NCBI GenBank assembly: GCA_009885805.1
Contig: VFJZ01000046.1
Span: forward strand, 1 to 57,818
DNA length: 57,818 nucleotides
DNA from: Actinomycetota bacterium
GTDB lineage: Bacteria; Actinomycetota; Thermoleophilia; Gaiellales; F1-60-MAGs149
Direction of reading: 5' to 3'
In this document: in pieces, positions 32,437 to 41,139 of the stretch
Position numbering within the stretch: the first letter of the stretch is position 1
How the letters are laid out: every line of letters begins with the position of its first letter
Program-made: the position numbers and the translations under genes
The notes under the pieces: generated by a model
Databases searched by the model: none
Told to the model about the DNA's origin: nothing
Seen by the model: the letters and a program-made list of their open reading frames with translations, nothing else

Positions 32437-35142
32437 TCAGCCGATGTCGTCGACAGCCTCGCCGATCGCCGCGACCGCGCGGTCGACGTCGGCCGCGTCG
32501 AGCACGAGCGGCGGCTTGATCTTGAGGACGTTGTCGTACGGTCCGTCGGTCGAGATGAGGACGCCGCGCTGCTTGACGCCCTCCTTGACGGCCGCCGCCT
32601 CCGCGGTCGCGGGCTCCTTCGTCGCCTGATTGCGGACGAGCTCGACGCCGATGTACAGGCCGCGGCCGCGCACGTCGCCGATCAGTGGCCGGGTCGCCAT
32701 GAGTTCCTGCAGGCCGCTCCTGAATCGATCCCCGAGCACGTGTGCGCGAGCCTGCAACCGTTCGTCGCGGATCACGTCGAGGACGGCGAGGCCGGCTGCG
32801 GCCGAGACGGGATTGCCACCGAACGTGTTGAAGTACTCCATCCCCGTCACGAACGAACGCGCAACCTGCGGCGTGGTGACGACAGCGCCAAGCGGGTGCC
32901 CGTTTCCGATCGGCTTGCCGAGCGTGACGATGTCGGGGACGACGCCGTGGGTCTCGAAGCCCCAGAAATGGCTGCCGACGCGCCCGAACCCGACCTGCAC
33001 CTCGTCCGCGATGCAGACGGCACCGGCCGCCCGAGCATGCGCGAACGCCGCCTCGAGGTAGCCCGGTGCGAGCTCGATCTGGCCGGCGCAGCCCGGCAAC
33101 GATTCGGCGATGAAGGCGGCGACGTCGCGCTCCGCGCATCCGGCGTGGACGTCGTCGGCATAGCGGGCGCCGTCGCCTCCAAAGCGTCCGCGGTACGCGT
33201 CGGGCACGGCGCAGAGGCCGACGTGGCCGGGGCGACCGGTGCCACCGGGACGGTCGAACTTGTACTGCGAGATGTCGATGAGCGAGCCGAGGTTGCCGTG
33301 ATAGGCCCATTCGAGCGCGAGGATGTCGTGGCGTCCCGTGTGCGCCCGCGCGAGCCGGAGGGCGAGATCGTTCGCCTCCGAGCCGCTGTTCGTCAGGAAG
33401 ACGACACTGAGTGGGTCCGGGAACGTCGCCGCAAGCCGGCGCGCGTACTCGACGACCGTGTCGTGCAGGTAGCGCGTGTTCGTGTTCAGCCGTGCAGCCT
33501 GCTCCGCAATCGCGGCGACGACGCGTGGGTGGCCGTGCCCGACGTGGCAGACGTTGTTGACGAGGTCGAGCCAGCGCGATCCGCGCTCGTCGATCAGGTA
33601 CGCGCCGTCGCCGCGGATGATCTTCAGCGGCTCTTGGTACGAGATCGAGAGCGCCGTCGACAGGTTCGTCCGTCGCCGGTCTACCAGTTCCCCCGGCGAA
33701 CGTGTCGGTATCGGACGCGGCGCGCCGCTCCGCAGGATGAGATCCGGGTCAGGGCAGATCGACTCCCAGATGCCAAGCTCGGACGGCGCCGCGACACCGT
33801 CGATCGCTGTGCCGCGCCCGATCAGGGTCGTGAGCAGTTGGAAGTGCAGGTGCGGTTCCCAGCCGCCGTTCTCCGCCGCCGTCCCCAGGGTTCCAATCCG
33901 GTTGCCGGCGCGGACGACGGTGCCCGGTTCGAGCAGATCGTGGGCGAGGTGTCCGTAGAGGGTGAAGAACGGCGTGCCGTCCCCCGTTGCGTGCCGGAGA
34001 ATCGTGACGCCGCCGAAGTCGTACCGATCCGGACGCACTTCGCTGCCCTCGACGACGCCGGCGAGCGGTGCGTGGAGCGGTTCGCCGGCGGGCTGCCAGA
34101 CGTCGATCGCCATGTGCACGCAGCGGCGCTCGTCGGGGTCGGTCGTCGCAAACGCGGCGCCGGCGTAGACGTCTCGGCGCTCCCGGTACCCGCCGGGACG
34201 GCCGCCCTCCAGCCGGATCACGGGTGCGGCGTCGGCGAGGGCGAGGTAGCTCGTCACGCGATGCTCCGTTGGCACTGCGCGGTAGCCGCAGGCGTCGCGG
34301 TAGCGGAGGTGCGCGACCTCGGCGTCCTCGGTGGCGAGTTGTGCGACGAGGACGCGGATCGGTTCCTGGGAGATGCCGAGGTACGCGTTCCCCGGATCAT
34401 CGCGTTGCTGGTCGGCGGCGTTGATGATCGACATCGCGAGCCGCGCGCCGATCAGATCGTGCAGGACGGCGAGTTCGCCCGGAAGCAGGGGCGTCTCAGC
34501 GTGATACCCGGCGATCAGCGGCAGGATGGCCCGCACCGGTCGCTCCTGGCCGAGCATCGCGTACGCGCAGGCGACTGCGAGGCCGCAGACGCGCGGCGCG
34601 TAGACGATGTCTCCGAAGTCGATCAGGCCGGCGACGCGGCCGTCGTCGCCGACGAGGATGTTGTGTTCGTTCGCGTCGTTGTGGATGACCTGCCAGGGAA
34701 GGCCGTCGAGGTTCGGCCGGAGTTCGGCGAACCGCGCGTCCATCATGTTCCAGCGGTGTCGGCGGCGCATCGCCGGGTGCTCGAGGATCGCGAGCGCGCA
34801 GTCGATGCGGGCGACGTACCCGCCGAGGTCGCGCATGACCTCGGGCCCGTGCGGGCCGGCGTGCGCCCATGCCGTCCCCTCGAGGTAGTCGAGCAGGCGG
34901 ACGTGGTGGTCGCCGTGGCGCGTCGTCGCGCCGACGAGGCGGGGTGTGCCGACGAGGCGGAGGGCGGTGTCCTGGAACTCGAGTTCGACGACCGGCGTGT
35001 CGGCCGCATGCACCTTCAGCACGTAGGCGGCGTCGGCGACGTCGATCCGGAAGTTCAGGTCACGCTCGCCGGGGAGCGCCGTTGCGCGGCCGTCGACGCC
35101 GAACGCCTGGCGCGCGATCCGTTCTGCCTCTGCCGTCGTCAT
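32437..35142 (-). CDS. Triple fusion: APH-type kinase, M23-like domain, class III PLP aminotransferase/phospho-lyase
   Basis: 901 residues. Kinase (about 1-330): [27 protein letters not shown] and [13 protein letters not shown] (HxD...N and DFGD). M23-like lysostaphin fold (about 360-500): [39 protein letters not shown] and [12 protein letters not shown] domain (about 520-901): [51 protein letters not shown] and [12 protein letters not shown] with the PLP lysine. In animals, APH-like kinases and AGXT2L phospho-lyases act in sequence on hydroxylysine or ethanolamine-type amino alcohols; the fusion suggests phosphorylation followed by elimination. ATG 35142 starts the kinase domain; the longer frame is read-through noise. 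Confidence 0.87.
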   Translation of the reverse strand: MTTAEAERIARQAFGVDGRATALPGERDLNFRIDVADAAYVLKVHAADTPVVELEFQDTALRLVGTPRLVGATTRHGDHHVRLLDYLEGTAWAHAGPHGPEVMRDLGGYVARIDCALAILEHPAMRRRHRWNMMDARFAELRPNLDGLPWQVIHNDANEHNILVGDDGRVAGLIDFGDIVYAPRVCGLAVACAYAMLGQERPVRAILPLIAGYHAETPLLPGELAVLHDLIGARLAMSIINAADQQRDDPGNAYLGISQEPIRVLVAQLATEDAEVAHLRYRDACGYRAVPTEHRVTSYLALADAAPVIRLEGGRPGGYRERRDVYAGAAFATTDPDERRCVHMAIDVWQPAGEPLHAPLAGVVEGSEVRPDRYDFGGVTILRHATGDGTPFFTLYGHLAHDLLEPGTVVRAGNRIGTLGTAAENGGWEPHLHFQLLTTLIGRGTAIDGVAAPSELGIWESICPDPDLILRSGAPRPIPTRSPGELVDRRRTNLSTALSISYQEPLKIIRGDGAYLIDERGSRWLDLVNNVCHVGHGHPRVVAAIAEQAARLNTNTRYLHDTVVEYARRLAATFPDPLSVVFLTNSGSEANDLALRLARAHTGRHDILALEWAYHGNLGSLIDISQYKFDRPGGTGRPGHVGLCAVPDAYRGRFGGDGARYADDVHAGCAERDVAAFIAESLPGCAGQIELAPGYLEAAFAHARAAGAVCIADEVQVGFGRVGSHFWGFETHGVVPDIVTLGKPIGNGHPLGAVVTTPQVARSFVTGMEYFNTFGGNPVSAAAGLAVLDVIRDERLQARAHVLGDRFRSGLQELMATRPLIGDVRGRGLYIGVELVRNQATKEPATAEAAAVKEGVKQRGVLISTDGPYDNVLKIKPPLVLDAADVDRAVAAIGEAVDDIG

Positions 35143-35215
35143 GAGGGGTAGTGGAGCACGCCCCGGGGACGGTGCGCAACGCTTGCGGGGTCCACGCACG
35201 AAGGGAGACCTCACG

Positions 35216-35863
35216 ATGGATCGCCCGCCGCTCTCGAAGCGGCTCGCCGCCGAGGCACTCGGCACGTTCGGCTTCTTCTTCATCGGCTTCGTCTCGATCG
35301 CCGCCGGCGCGCCCGGCCCGATCGGTTTCGGCTTCGGCCTCTTCCTGATGATCACCGCCTTCGGGCACATCTCCGGCGGTCACTACAACCCCGCCGTCAC
35401 GATCGGCCTCACCGTCGGCGGCAAGCACTCATCGTCGGAGGTCGTGCAGTACATCGTCGCCCAGCTGATCGGCGGTGTTGTGGCGGCGCTCGTCACGATC
35501 GCCCTGTTCGACGGCATCGATGTCGCGCTCGTCAACGCGCCGGGCGACGGTATCTCGGACGGCAAGGTGCTGATCCTCGAACTCATCGCGACGGCGCTGT
35601 TCCTGACCGTGATCTCGGCGGTCGCGACGGATTCCAGCGCGCCCTGGAACGGCGTGATGGCGCCGATCTTCATCGGCCTGTTCATCTTCACGGCAGCGAC
35701 GGTGTTCGGGCCGCTGACGGGTGGCTCGTTCAACCCGGCGCGTTCGCTCGCGCCGGCGATCACGGCGGGCGAGTTCGGCGATGTGTGGCTCTACATCGTC
35801 GGGCCGATCGTGGGCGGTGCGGTCGGCGGCGGGCTGTTCCGCTGGATCCGGCAGACGCCCTGA
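35216..35863 (+). CDS. MIP-family channel (aquaporin-like)
   Basis: 215 residues, six membrane helices and two half-helices with the paired motifs GGHYNPAVT (about residues 60-68) and GGSFNPARS (about 175-183). It should pass water or small neutral solutes. AAGGGAG (35201-35207) precedes ATG 35216. It is divergent from the triple-fusion gene, with 73 bp between starts. Confidence 0.88.
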   Translation: MDRPPLSKRLAAEALGTFGFFFIGFVSIAAGAPGPIGFGFGLFLMITAFGHISGGHYNPAVTIGLTVGGKHSSSEVVQYIVAQLIGGVVAALVTIALFDGIDVALVNAPGDGISDGKVLILELIATALFLTVISAVATDSSAPWNGVMAPIFIGLFIFTAATVFGPLTGGSFNPARSLAPAITAGEFGDVWLYIVGPIVGGAVGGGLFRWIRQTP

Positions 35864-35909
35864 GCGGGTCCGCGCGGAAGGTCTGACGGTCCGCGCGAGA
35901 CGTGCGTGC

Positions 35910-35956
35910 CTCCTCCGTGTCGCAATGGTGCCGCACACCTTTGCGACACGGAGGAG
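35910..35956 (+). promoter_or_regulatory. REP hairpin burying the RAYT ribosome-binding site
   Basis: CTCCTCCGTGTCGCAA (35910-35925) and TTGCGACACGGAGGAG (35941-35956) are a perfect 16-bp inverted repeat around a 15-nt loop. The 3' arm contains GGAGGAG (35950-35956), 4 nt before ATG 35961. In RNA the site would be double-stranded, so translation should be low unless the hairpin is opened. The inner 31 bp (35918-35948) is an inverted copy of the REPs at 36650 and 36687. Confidence 0.75.
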
Positions 35957-35960
35957 TTCC

Positions 35961-36725
35961 ATGGCCCGGCGACGGCGACGCGATCTGCCCGGCGACCTTT
36001 ACCACGTGACGGTCAGGGGGAACAATGGCCGGGGAATCTTCCCGGACGACGACGACCATCGCCTCTTCCTCGGCATTCTTCGCGATGTCGCCGAGACGTA
36101 CGGGTGGGTCGTCTACCACTACTGCCTCATGGGCAACCACGTGCATCTCCTCGTTCGCGCTACCCAGCCGGCGCTTTCCAGTGGCATGCGCGAACTCGTC
36201 GGGGGATTCGCTCGGGCATCGAACCGGCGGCACGCGAGGACCGAGCACGTTTTTGGCAGCAGGTTCTTCGCCGCCCCCGTGCTCACCATCCCGCATGCCA
36301 TGGCCGTCTGCCGCTACATCGTGGTCAACCCGGTGCGAGCCGGGATGTGTCGGGACGCGAGCGATTGGGCCTGGTCGAGCTTCCGCGAGGTGTGTGGGCT
36401 TCGGTCACCGCTCCACGGTCTCGATGTCCGGTGGACTCATCGGTTGTTCGCGCTCCACCGGGACGACTTCGCCGCCTTCGTACGAGCCGACCCGGGCGGC
36501 AGCGGCGGTGACCGGCCCGACCTCGCGGATCTTCTGCGTTCGGATCCGGATGCGGACGACGTTGCGTCAGCGCGTGCCTACGGGCACACCGTCGGTGAGA
36601 TCGCTGACCACTTCGAGCTCGGCGCTCGGGCGCTGCAGCGGCGGCTTCGTGTCGCAAAGGCGTGCGGCACGAATGCGACAGGGGCGCGTCGCGAAGGCGT
36701 GCGGCACGATTGCGACACGGGCTAG
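35961..36725 (+). CDS. RAYT: REP-associated tyrosine transposase (Y1/HUH family)
   Basis: 254 residues, IS200-like HUH endonuclease. Seen: LPGDLYHVTVRGNNGRGIF, LFLGILRDVAETYGWVVYHY, the HUH motif MGNHVHLLVRA, FGSRFFAAPVL, and CRYIVVNPVRAGMCRDASDW, where the YIxxNPxRAG tyrosine is probably catalytic. The C-terminal 25 residues (from RVAKACGTN) are encoded by two REP copies that lie within the reading frame, so the natural protein end may be earlier. RAYTs act on REP palindromes, here found on both sides. The last 4 nt overlap the convergent epimerase gene. Confidence 0.85.
   Translation: MARRRRRDLPGDLYHVTVRGNNGRGIFPDDDDHRLFLGILRDVAETYGWVVYHYCLMGNHVHLLVRATQPALSSGMRELVGGFARASNRRHARTEHVFGSRFFAAPVLTIPHAMAVCRYIVVNPVRAGMCRDASDWAWSSFREVCGLRSPLHGLDVRWTHRLFALHRDDFAAFVRADPGGSGGDRPDLADLLRSDPDADDVASARAYGHTVGEIADHFELGARALQRRLRVAKACGTNATGARREGVRHDCDTG
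36650..36680 (+). repeat. REP copy 2
   Basis: 31-bp palindromic repeat with arms TGTCGCA and TGCGACA and core GTGCGGCAC. It differs from the inverted copy at 35918-35948 at three positions. It lies inside the 3' end of the RAYT frame. Confidence 0.75.
36687..36717 (+). repeat. REP copy 3
   Basis: 31-bp repeat in the same orientation as copy 2, 37 bp further on, with the same GTGCGGCAC core. Its left arm has changed (CGTCGCG), so it folds less well. It also lies inside the RAYT frame. Confidence 0.7.
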
Positions 36726-37657
36726 GCCAGCTCCAACGCTCCCGCCGCCAGCAGCCCGCGGAACGCGGCGACCGTTTCCGCCACGCCAGCGGCGAGCGGC
36801 GTCACCGGCTCCGGCCGCCCGACGACGCCCGCGTACGCCGACGCGTCCAGCGGCGCCGGGAACGGCAGCACCGGGCCGTCCACCGTCACGTCGGCGCCGG
36901 GCACCGCCGCCCGAATCGCCGCCACGATCTCGGCCGCATCCGGGCACGCGCCCGACAGGTTCAGCGTCGCCGCACCCCGAAACGGGGCCCGCGCGGCATC
37001 GATGAACGCCTGCGCGACATCACGCGCGAGCTGCAGGTGGCTCCGGCCCGAGTAGGTGATCGCGTACGGCTCGCCGCGCACCGCTGCCAGCATCGCCCAC
37101 GTCGGCGCGGCCGTCACACCCTGGTCGCGCCCGATGCCGTACACCGTGTACGGCCGGAAGCCGATCGAGGCGACCTCGTCGTCATACCAGTAGACCTGCG
37201 CCGTACCCTCGTTCGCGCGCTTGTAGACGCCGTAGTGCGTCGCCGCGCGGCCACGCGGGTCGGTGCCGTCGTCGTCGCCGGCGAACGCGGCCACGCTCGA
37301 CGCGAACACGAGCGGTCCCGCCAGGCGACCCGCCTCCCGCGCCGCCTCGAAGACGTTGACCGTCCCGACCACGTTCACCGCCGCGCCGAGCGACGGATCG
37401 GCACGGCAGAACGGGATCTGCAGCCCCGCGAGGTGGATGATGCGGTCGGCGTCGCGCAGCGCTGTCGCCGTCGCCGCGCGGTCCGTCACATCGCAGCTCC
37501 GCTGCTCGACATCGTCGACGCCGAGCATCCGCTGACGGTGACGTGAAGCGCCAGCGAGGTCGATCCCGACCACGTCGTCGCCGGCATCGCGGAGGAGACG
37601 GACGACCCAGGCGCCGATGCAACCGCCCGCGCCGGTGACGGCGAATCGTTCACTCAT
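36722..37657 (-). CDS. NAD-dependent epimerase/dehydratase (extended SDR)
   Basis: 311 residues. Nucleotide motif AVTGAGGCIGAWVVRLLRDA at the N-terminus, DADRIIHLAGLQIPF, FASSVAAFAG, catalytic YGVYK (YxxxK) and FRPYTVYGIGRDQG. Acts on nucleotide sugars or similar substrates. It follows the LCP gene by 11 bp on the same strand, so a role in cell-surface polymers is plausible. Its 3' end overlaps the RAYT frame by 4 nt. Confidence 0.85.
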   Translation of the reverse strand: MSERFAVTGAGGCIGAWVVRLLRDAGDDVVGIDLAGASRHRQRMLGVDDVEQRSCDVTDRAATATALRDADRIIHLAGLQIPFCRADPSLGAAVNVVGTVNVFEAAREAGRLAGPLVFASSVAAFAGDDDGTDPRGRAATHYGVYKRANEGTAQVYWYDDEVASIGFRPYTVYGIGRDQGVTAAPTWAMLAAVRGEPYAITYSGRSHLQLARDVAQAFIDAARAPFRGAATLNLSGACPDAAEIVAAIRAAVPGADVTVDGPVLPFPAPLDASAYAGVVGRPEPVTPLAAGVAETVAAFRGLLAAGALELA

Positions 37658-37668
37658 GCCGGCATCAT

Positions 37669-39096
37669 CTACGAGCTACCCCCGCAGGCGCCGCCGGCAA
37701 CGGTCGTCGACGCCGTCACGACCGGGGCCGCGATCGCGTTTGCGACCGCGTCGCGGATCTTCCGAACATCGGGAATCGGGAAGCCCTTCCCGTCCGACGC
37801 CTTGTCGAACTCCGGCGGCACGAACCCGATCGAGACGATCTCGCCGGGATCGATCGAGGCCGCGAGTCGCGAGATCGCCGGCAGCCCACCTGCCGGGATG
37901 TCCGAGCTGACGCTGTCGGAGAACGTCTTCGCGAGCGCTCCAAACGACCGCAGCACCTTTGCCGGCGACGCCTGGTCCGCGATCGCGGCGATGACGCATC
38001 GCTGACGCTCGATGCGCGAGTAGTCCGACGACTGCGACCGCGCCCTCACGTAGGCGAACGTCATGGCCGCGTCGAGGTGCTGACGCCCTGGCTGCAGGTC
38101 GATACGGATCCAGTCGCCGCCTTCTTCGTACGGCGACACGCGATCGAGGACCGGCTCCGGCACGTCGAGGTCGATGCCGCCGAGCGCATCGACGAGACCG
38201 AAGAAACCGCGGAAGTCGACCAGGACGTAGTAGTCGATCGGCAACCCGACGAGCTGGCCGACCGTCTGCTTCAGCGCGGTCGTCCCGGGGTCGTGCCCGC
38301 CGCTGAACAGGTTCGGGTTCTCCCGCGCGTACTCGTACAGTTCGTTGAGAGGGTTCACGAACACCCTCGGTGCGCCCTTCGCGCGCGCCGCCCGCGCGAG
38401 CGGCACCTGCGCGAGGTTCCGCGGAACGGACAACAGCGCCGCCCGCTCGGACTCGACGCCGATCGTCGCAACGATCATGGTGTCCGTCCGCAGGCCCGGG
38501 CGACCTGGCCCCTGGTCTGCACCGAGCAACAGCACGTTGAGACGCCCGCGCTGCATCCACGGCGGCTGCCCCTCCGGCCCGTGGACGACGATCGATGACC
38601 CGGCGATCGTCGGAAGCAGCGTCACCGGCCCGTCCCCGCCGGCGTCCGCGATCGGGGTCGGCGCGACCACATCCCCGGGCTCCTCCGCCGCGAACACCGT
38701 CTCGATGGCGTCGTAGCCCCGATACGCGTACACACCGACGGCAACGTGCGGGACGGCGGCGAGCAGCGCGAGCCCGCCGAGCGTCGCGGCTGCGGCGCGT
38801 CGGGCCCGGCCGAGCCGGTACGCGTCCACGATGCTGGCCAGGCGAAGCGCGAGGAACGCGACGTCGACAGCAAGGAGTGTCAGCAGGAAGCGGCTGTCGG
38901 TCGCCCGCGCCGCGAGGTCGCCGCGGGAGTCGACACCGCCCACCCGCCAGGTGAGGAGGCCGAGCAGGACCGCCGCTGCGGCGAGCATCACGAGGCCGCG
39001 GCGACGCTCGCCGACGTAGAGCTGTCCGAGTCCGGGGACGAGGAACGAGAGCGCCGCGCACCGGGCTGCGAGCCGCGGGCGGTCACCCGGCCTCAC
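37669..39096 (-). CDS. LytR-CpsA-Psr (LCP) family protein with extra N-terminal membrane segments
   Basis: 475 residues. N-terminal membrane region with LSFLVPGLGQLYVGERRRGL (TM2-like), LLTLLAVDVAFLALRLASIV and LGGLALLAAVPHVAVGVYAY, then the LCP catalytic domain from LNVLLLGADQGPGRPGLRTD: DTMIVATIG, LLSVPRNLAQVPL, ALKQTVGQLVGLPIDYYVLV, GGIDLDVPEPVLD and MTFAYVRARSQSSDYSRIER. LCP enzymes transfer lipid-linked glycopolymers to peptidoglycan outside the membrane. GTG 39096 overlaps the GntR stop (GTGA); upstream frame is not coding for this protein. Confidence 0.88.
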   Translation of the reverse strand: MRPGDRPRLAARCAALSFLVPGLGQLYVGERRRGLVMLAAAAVLLGLLTWRVGGVDSRGDLAARATDSRFLLTLLAVDVAFLALRLASIVDAYRLGRARRAAAATLGGLALLAAVPHVAVGVYAYRGYDAIETVFAAEEPGDVVAPTPIADAGGDGPVTLLPTIAGSSIVVHGPEGQPPWMQRGRLNVLLLGADQGPGRPGLRTDTMIVATIGVESERAALLSVPRNLAQVPLARAARAKGAPRVFVNPLNELYEYARENPNLFSGGHDPGTTALKQTVGQLVGLPIDYYVLVDFRGFFGLVDALGGIDLDVPEPVLDRVSPYEEGGDWIRIDLQPGRQHLDAAMTFAYVRARSQSSDYSRIERQRCVIAAIADQASPAKVLRSFGALAKTFSDSVSSDIPAGGLPAISRLAASIDPGEIVSIGFVPPEFDKASDGKGFPIPDVRKIRDAVANAIAAPVVTASTTVAGGACGGSS

Positions 39097-39995
39097 AGTT
39101 GCTCCGTCTCGCCGCTCCGTGTCAGGTCGTAGCCACCGAGTGCCTCGATCCGGGCCCGCATCGCAGGGTCGCGGAGCGAGCGAAGGAGCGGCTCGAGGCC
39201 GCCTGCCGCGCCCGTCTCGAGTGCGACCGCGAACGGTTCCCAACTGACAGCGACGAAGCCGAGGTCGAACCGCTGCGCGAGACCGCGGGAGGCGAGCCCC
39301 GCGTCGGCGGAACCGCTCGCGACCGCCAGCGCGACATCGACGCCGCGCGCGACCTCGGGATCACCGGCGTCGAGCGCGATGCCCTCCTCCGCCGTGACGC
39401 GGTCGAGCAGCGCCCGCGCCCCCGTCCCGACGGGGCGTCGCGCGACCCGCAACCCGGCCAGCCCGGCGGCCGAGCGGATGCGGTGCGGATTCCCCGGCGC
39501 CACGATCAGCCCCGCCTCCCGTTGCCACAGGTGAACGAGCAGCGGCTCCGCCAGCACGCCGCGGGCGTAGGGCGCGTTGTATGTCCCGGAGACGTGCCAC
39601 AGGTGCAGCGTGGCGCCGTCCGCGGACCCGTCCTGGAGCGCCGCCAGGCCGGCGAACGAGCCCGCTGTCGAGACCAGGTCGATCCCGGCGCGGACGCTCG
39701 CCACGAGCGCCAGGAGGGCCGGGTCGTCGGAGCCGGCGAGGCGGAAGATCGCACCGCTCCGCAGATACCGCTGTGCGGCGAGGACGCCCCCCGGCGCGAC
39801 GTGGCCGATGCGGCGCTCCTCGGTCGTGACGACTCCCGCTTCGGCGAGCGCCCGGTACGCGCGGAGCGCCGTCGCCTGACTGGCCGATCGCTCGCGGGCG
39901 ATCGTCCGCAACGCGGGCAATGGGCTGCCCTCGTGCAGTCGTCCCGCTGCGATCTCCTCGGCGATCACGCGCGCGAGCTCGCCATAGGTGGCCAT
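39093..39995 (-). CDS. GntR-type HTH regulator with a PBP-like effector domain
   Basis: 300 residues. Winged HTH of GntR type (LARVIAEEIAAGRLHEGSPL, then SASQATALRAYRALAEAGVV, residues about 7-60) fused to a periplasmic-binding-like domain (about 95-290; LHLWHVSGTYNAPYARGVLA, PVGTGARALLDRV, FVAVSWEPFAVALETG). This second domain resembles the one attached to some MoeA and molybdate/tungstate-responsive proteins, so an anion or cofactor signal is possible. It is the first gene of the operon with LCP and epimerase and divergent from the acyltransferase pair. Confidence 0.8.
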   Translation of the reverse strand: MATYGELARVIAEEIAAGRLHEGSPLPALRTIARERSASQATALRAYRALAEAGVVTTEERRIGHVAPGGVLAAQRYLRSGAIFRLAGSDDPALLALVASVRAGIDLVSTAGSFAGLAALQDGSADGATLHLWHVSGTYNAPYARGVLAEPLLVHLWQREAGLIVAPGNPHRIRSAAGLAGLRVARRPVGTGARALLDRVTAEEGIALDAGDPEVARGVDVALAVASGSADAGLASRGLAQRFDLGFVAVSWEPFAVALETGAAGGLEPLLRSLRDPAMRARIEALGGYDLTRSGETEQL

Positions 39996-40027
39996 CGTCG
40001 CTGCGAGACGATACTCGCCCGTGCGGA

Positions 40028-40041
40028 TACCGTGTGCGGCC
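40028..40041 (+). promoter_or_regulatory. Leaderless-type promoter of the SGNH/MBOAT pair
   Basis: TACCGT (40028-40033) ends 8 nt before GTG 40042. No ribosome-binding site lies between. Confidence 0.35.
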
Positions 40042-41139
40042 GTGGAGCAGCCGGACGGCATCGAGCGCGCGGAGCGGTCGCCCCACGCCGCGCCGCTCGT
40101 GGTGGACAGCGGCGCTGGGACGAACCGGTTCGTGCGCGTCTCGCTGGCCACGGCCGCCGCCGTGCTGCTCGCCGTCGGCGTCGCCAACCTCGCGATCGAC
40201 CCGCTCGCGACGTTCGGGACCGGCCTGGTGCGGCCCGTCGTCTTCTCCGACCACGCCGAACGATTGCCGCTCGTCGACCGGCTACCGGCACCGCCGGAGG
40301 TGGTCATCCTCGGCTCGTCGCGCGCCCTGAAGGCAGAACCCGGGTACCTGGCGAGCAGGACCGGACTGCGCGGCTTCAACGCCGCCACCTCCAACGGCAA
40401 GGCCGAGGACGGCTTCGCGTACGCCCACCTCTTCCACGACCGCTACCCGGACACGCGGATCCGCCACGTCTGGTTCCTCGAGGTCGAGGCGTTCCGCCAC
40501 CTGCCCGCGAGCCCCCAGCTCCTGGCCAAGGACGCCCTCGCCCGTCACTTTCCCGCCAGTCTGCGCGGCGGCTCGCGGCTCGACGATATCCAGCGGCTGT
40601 TCGAGTGGGGGACGGTCAAATCGTCGGTGAAGGCGCTGCGCTGGGCGGCGACCGGGCGCAGGCCGGGGAACGTCGCGGAGCTGGCGGCGGACGGCTTCCG
40701 CGTCGTCGATGCGCACGACCGCTCCGAGCGCGCGGGCGTCCCGTTCGAAACGCGTCTCGCCGTCTCCATCGGCACGGCTCGATCCTTCATCCGCGGCATC
40801 GAGCGCGACGGCCTCGCTCCCCAGCCCCGTCGCTACTTCGAGGAGGCCATCGCGGCGATGAACTCCTGGCACTCCGAGCCTGTGATCGTGCTCGGCCCGG
40901 TCCATCCGGACTACCGCCGGGCGCTCGGACCTGCGGCGTACGACCGGCTCAACGCGCTGCTCGACGCGTACCTCACCTCACTCGCGCCGCGCCTTCGCTT
41001 CACCGTCGTCGACGCCCGCGATCTGGCGTCGTTCGGCGGCAGTCCGGCGGAGTTCTACGACGGCATTCACCTGCGCCTTCCAAACATGCGCCTGCTCCTC
41101 GACCTCGTGGCACGGGAGGCCGGCCCTGCTCTTCAATAG
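40042..41139 (+). CDS. AlgX/DltD-like membrane-anchored SGNH-type protein
   Basis: 365 residues. One N-terminal membrane helix (VSLATAAAVLLAVGVANLAI), then an extracytoplasmic domain with VVILGSSRALKAEPGYL (SGNH block I position), FNAATSNGKAEDGFAYAHLF, VIVLGPVHPDYRRALG and a C-terminal FYDGIHLRLPNMRLLLDLV, where Asp and His of DGxH may be catalytic. Such proteins partner MBOAT acyltransferases to acylate surface polymers; the MBOAT gene follows directly and overlaps. GTG 40042 is chosen over the longer frame from 39988, which would overlap the divergent regulator. Confidence 0.75.
   Translation: MEQPDGIERAERSPHAAPLVVDSGAGTNRFVRVSLATAAAVLLAVGVANLAIDPLATFGTGLVRPVVFSDHAERLPLVDRLPAPPEVVILGSSRALKAEPGYLASRTGLRGFNAATSNGKAEDGFAYAHLFHDRYPDTRIRHVWFLEVEAFRHLPASPQLLAKDALARHFPASLRGGSRLDDIQRLFEWGTVKSSVKALRWAATGRRPGNVAELAADGFRVVDAHDRSERAGVPFETRLAVSIGTARSFIRGIERDGLAPQPRRYFEEAIAAMNSWHSEPVIVLGPVHPDYRRALGPAAYDRLNALLDAYLTSLAPRLRFTVVDARDLASFGGSPAEFYDGIHLRLPNMRLLLDLVAREAGPALQ

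Noticed and set aside
32740-35151. Plus-strand frame of 803 codons
   Set aside because: Shadow of the triple-fusion gene; no recognisable motifs.
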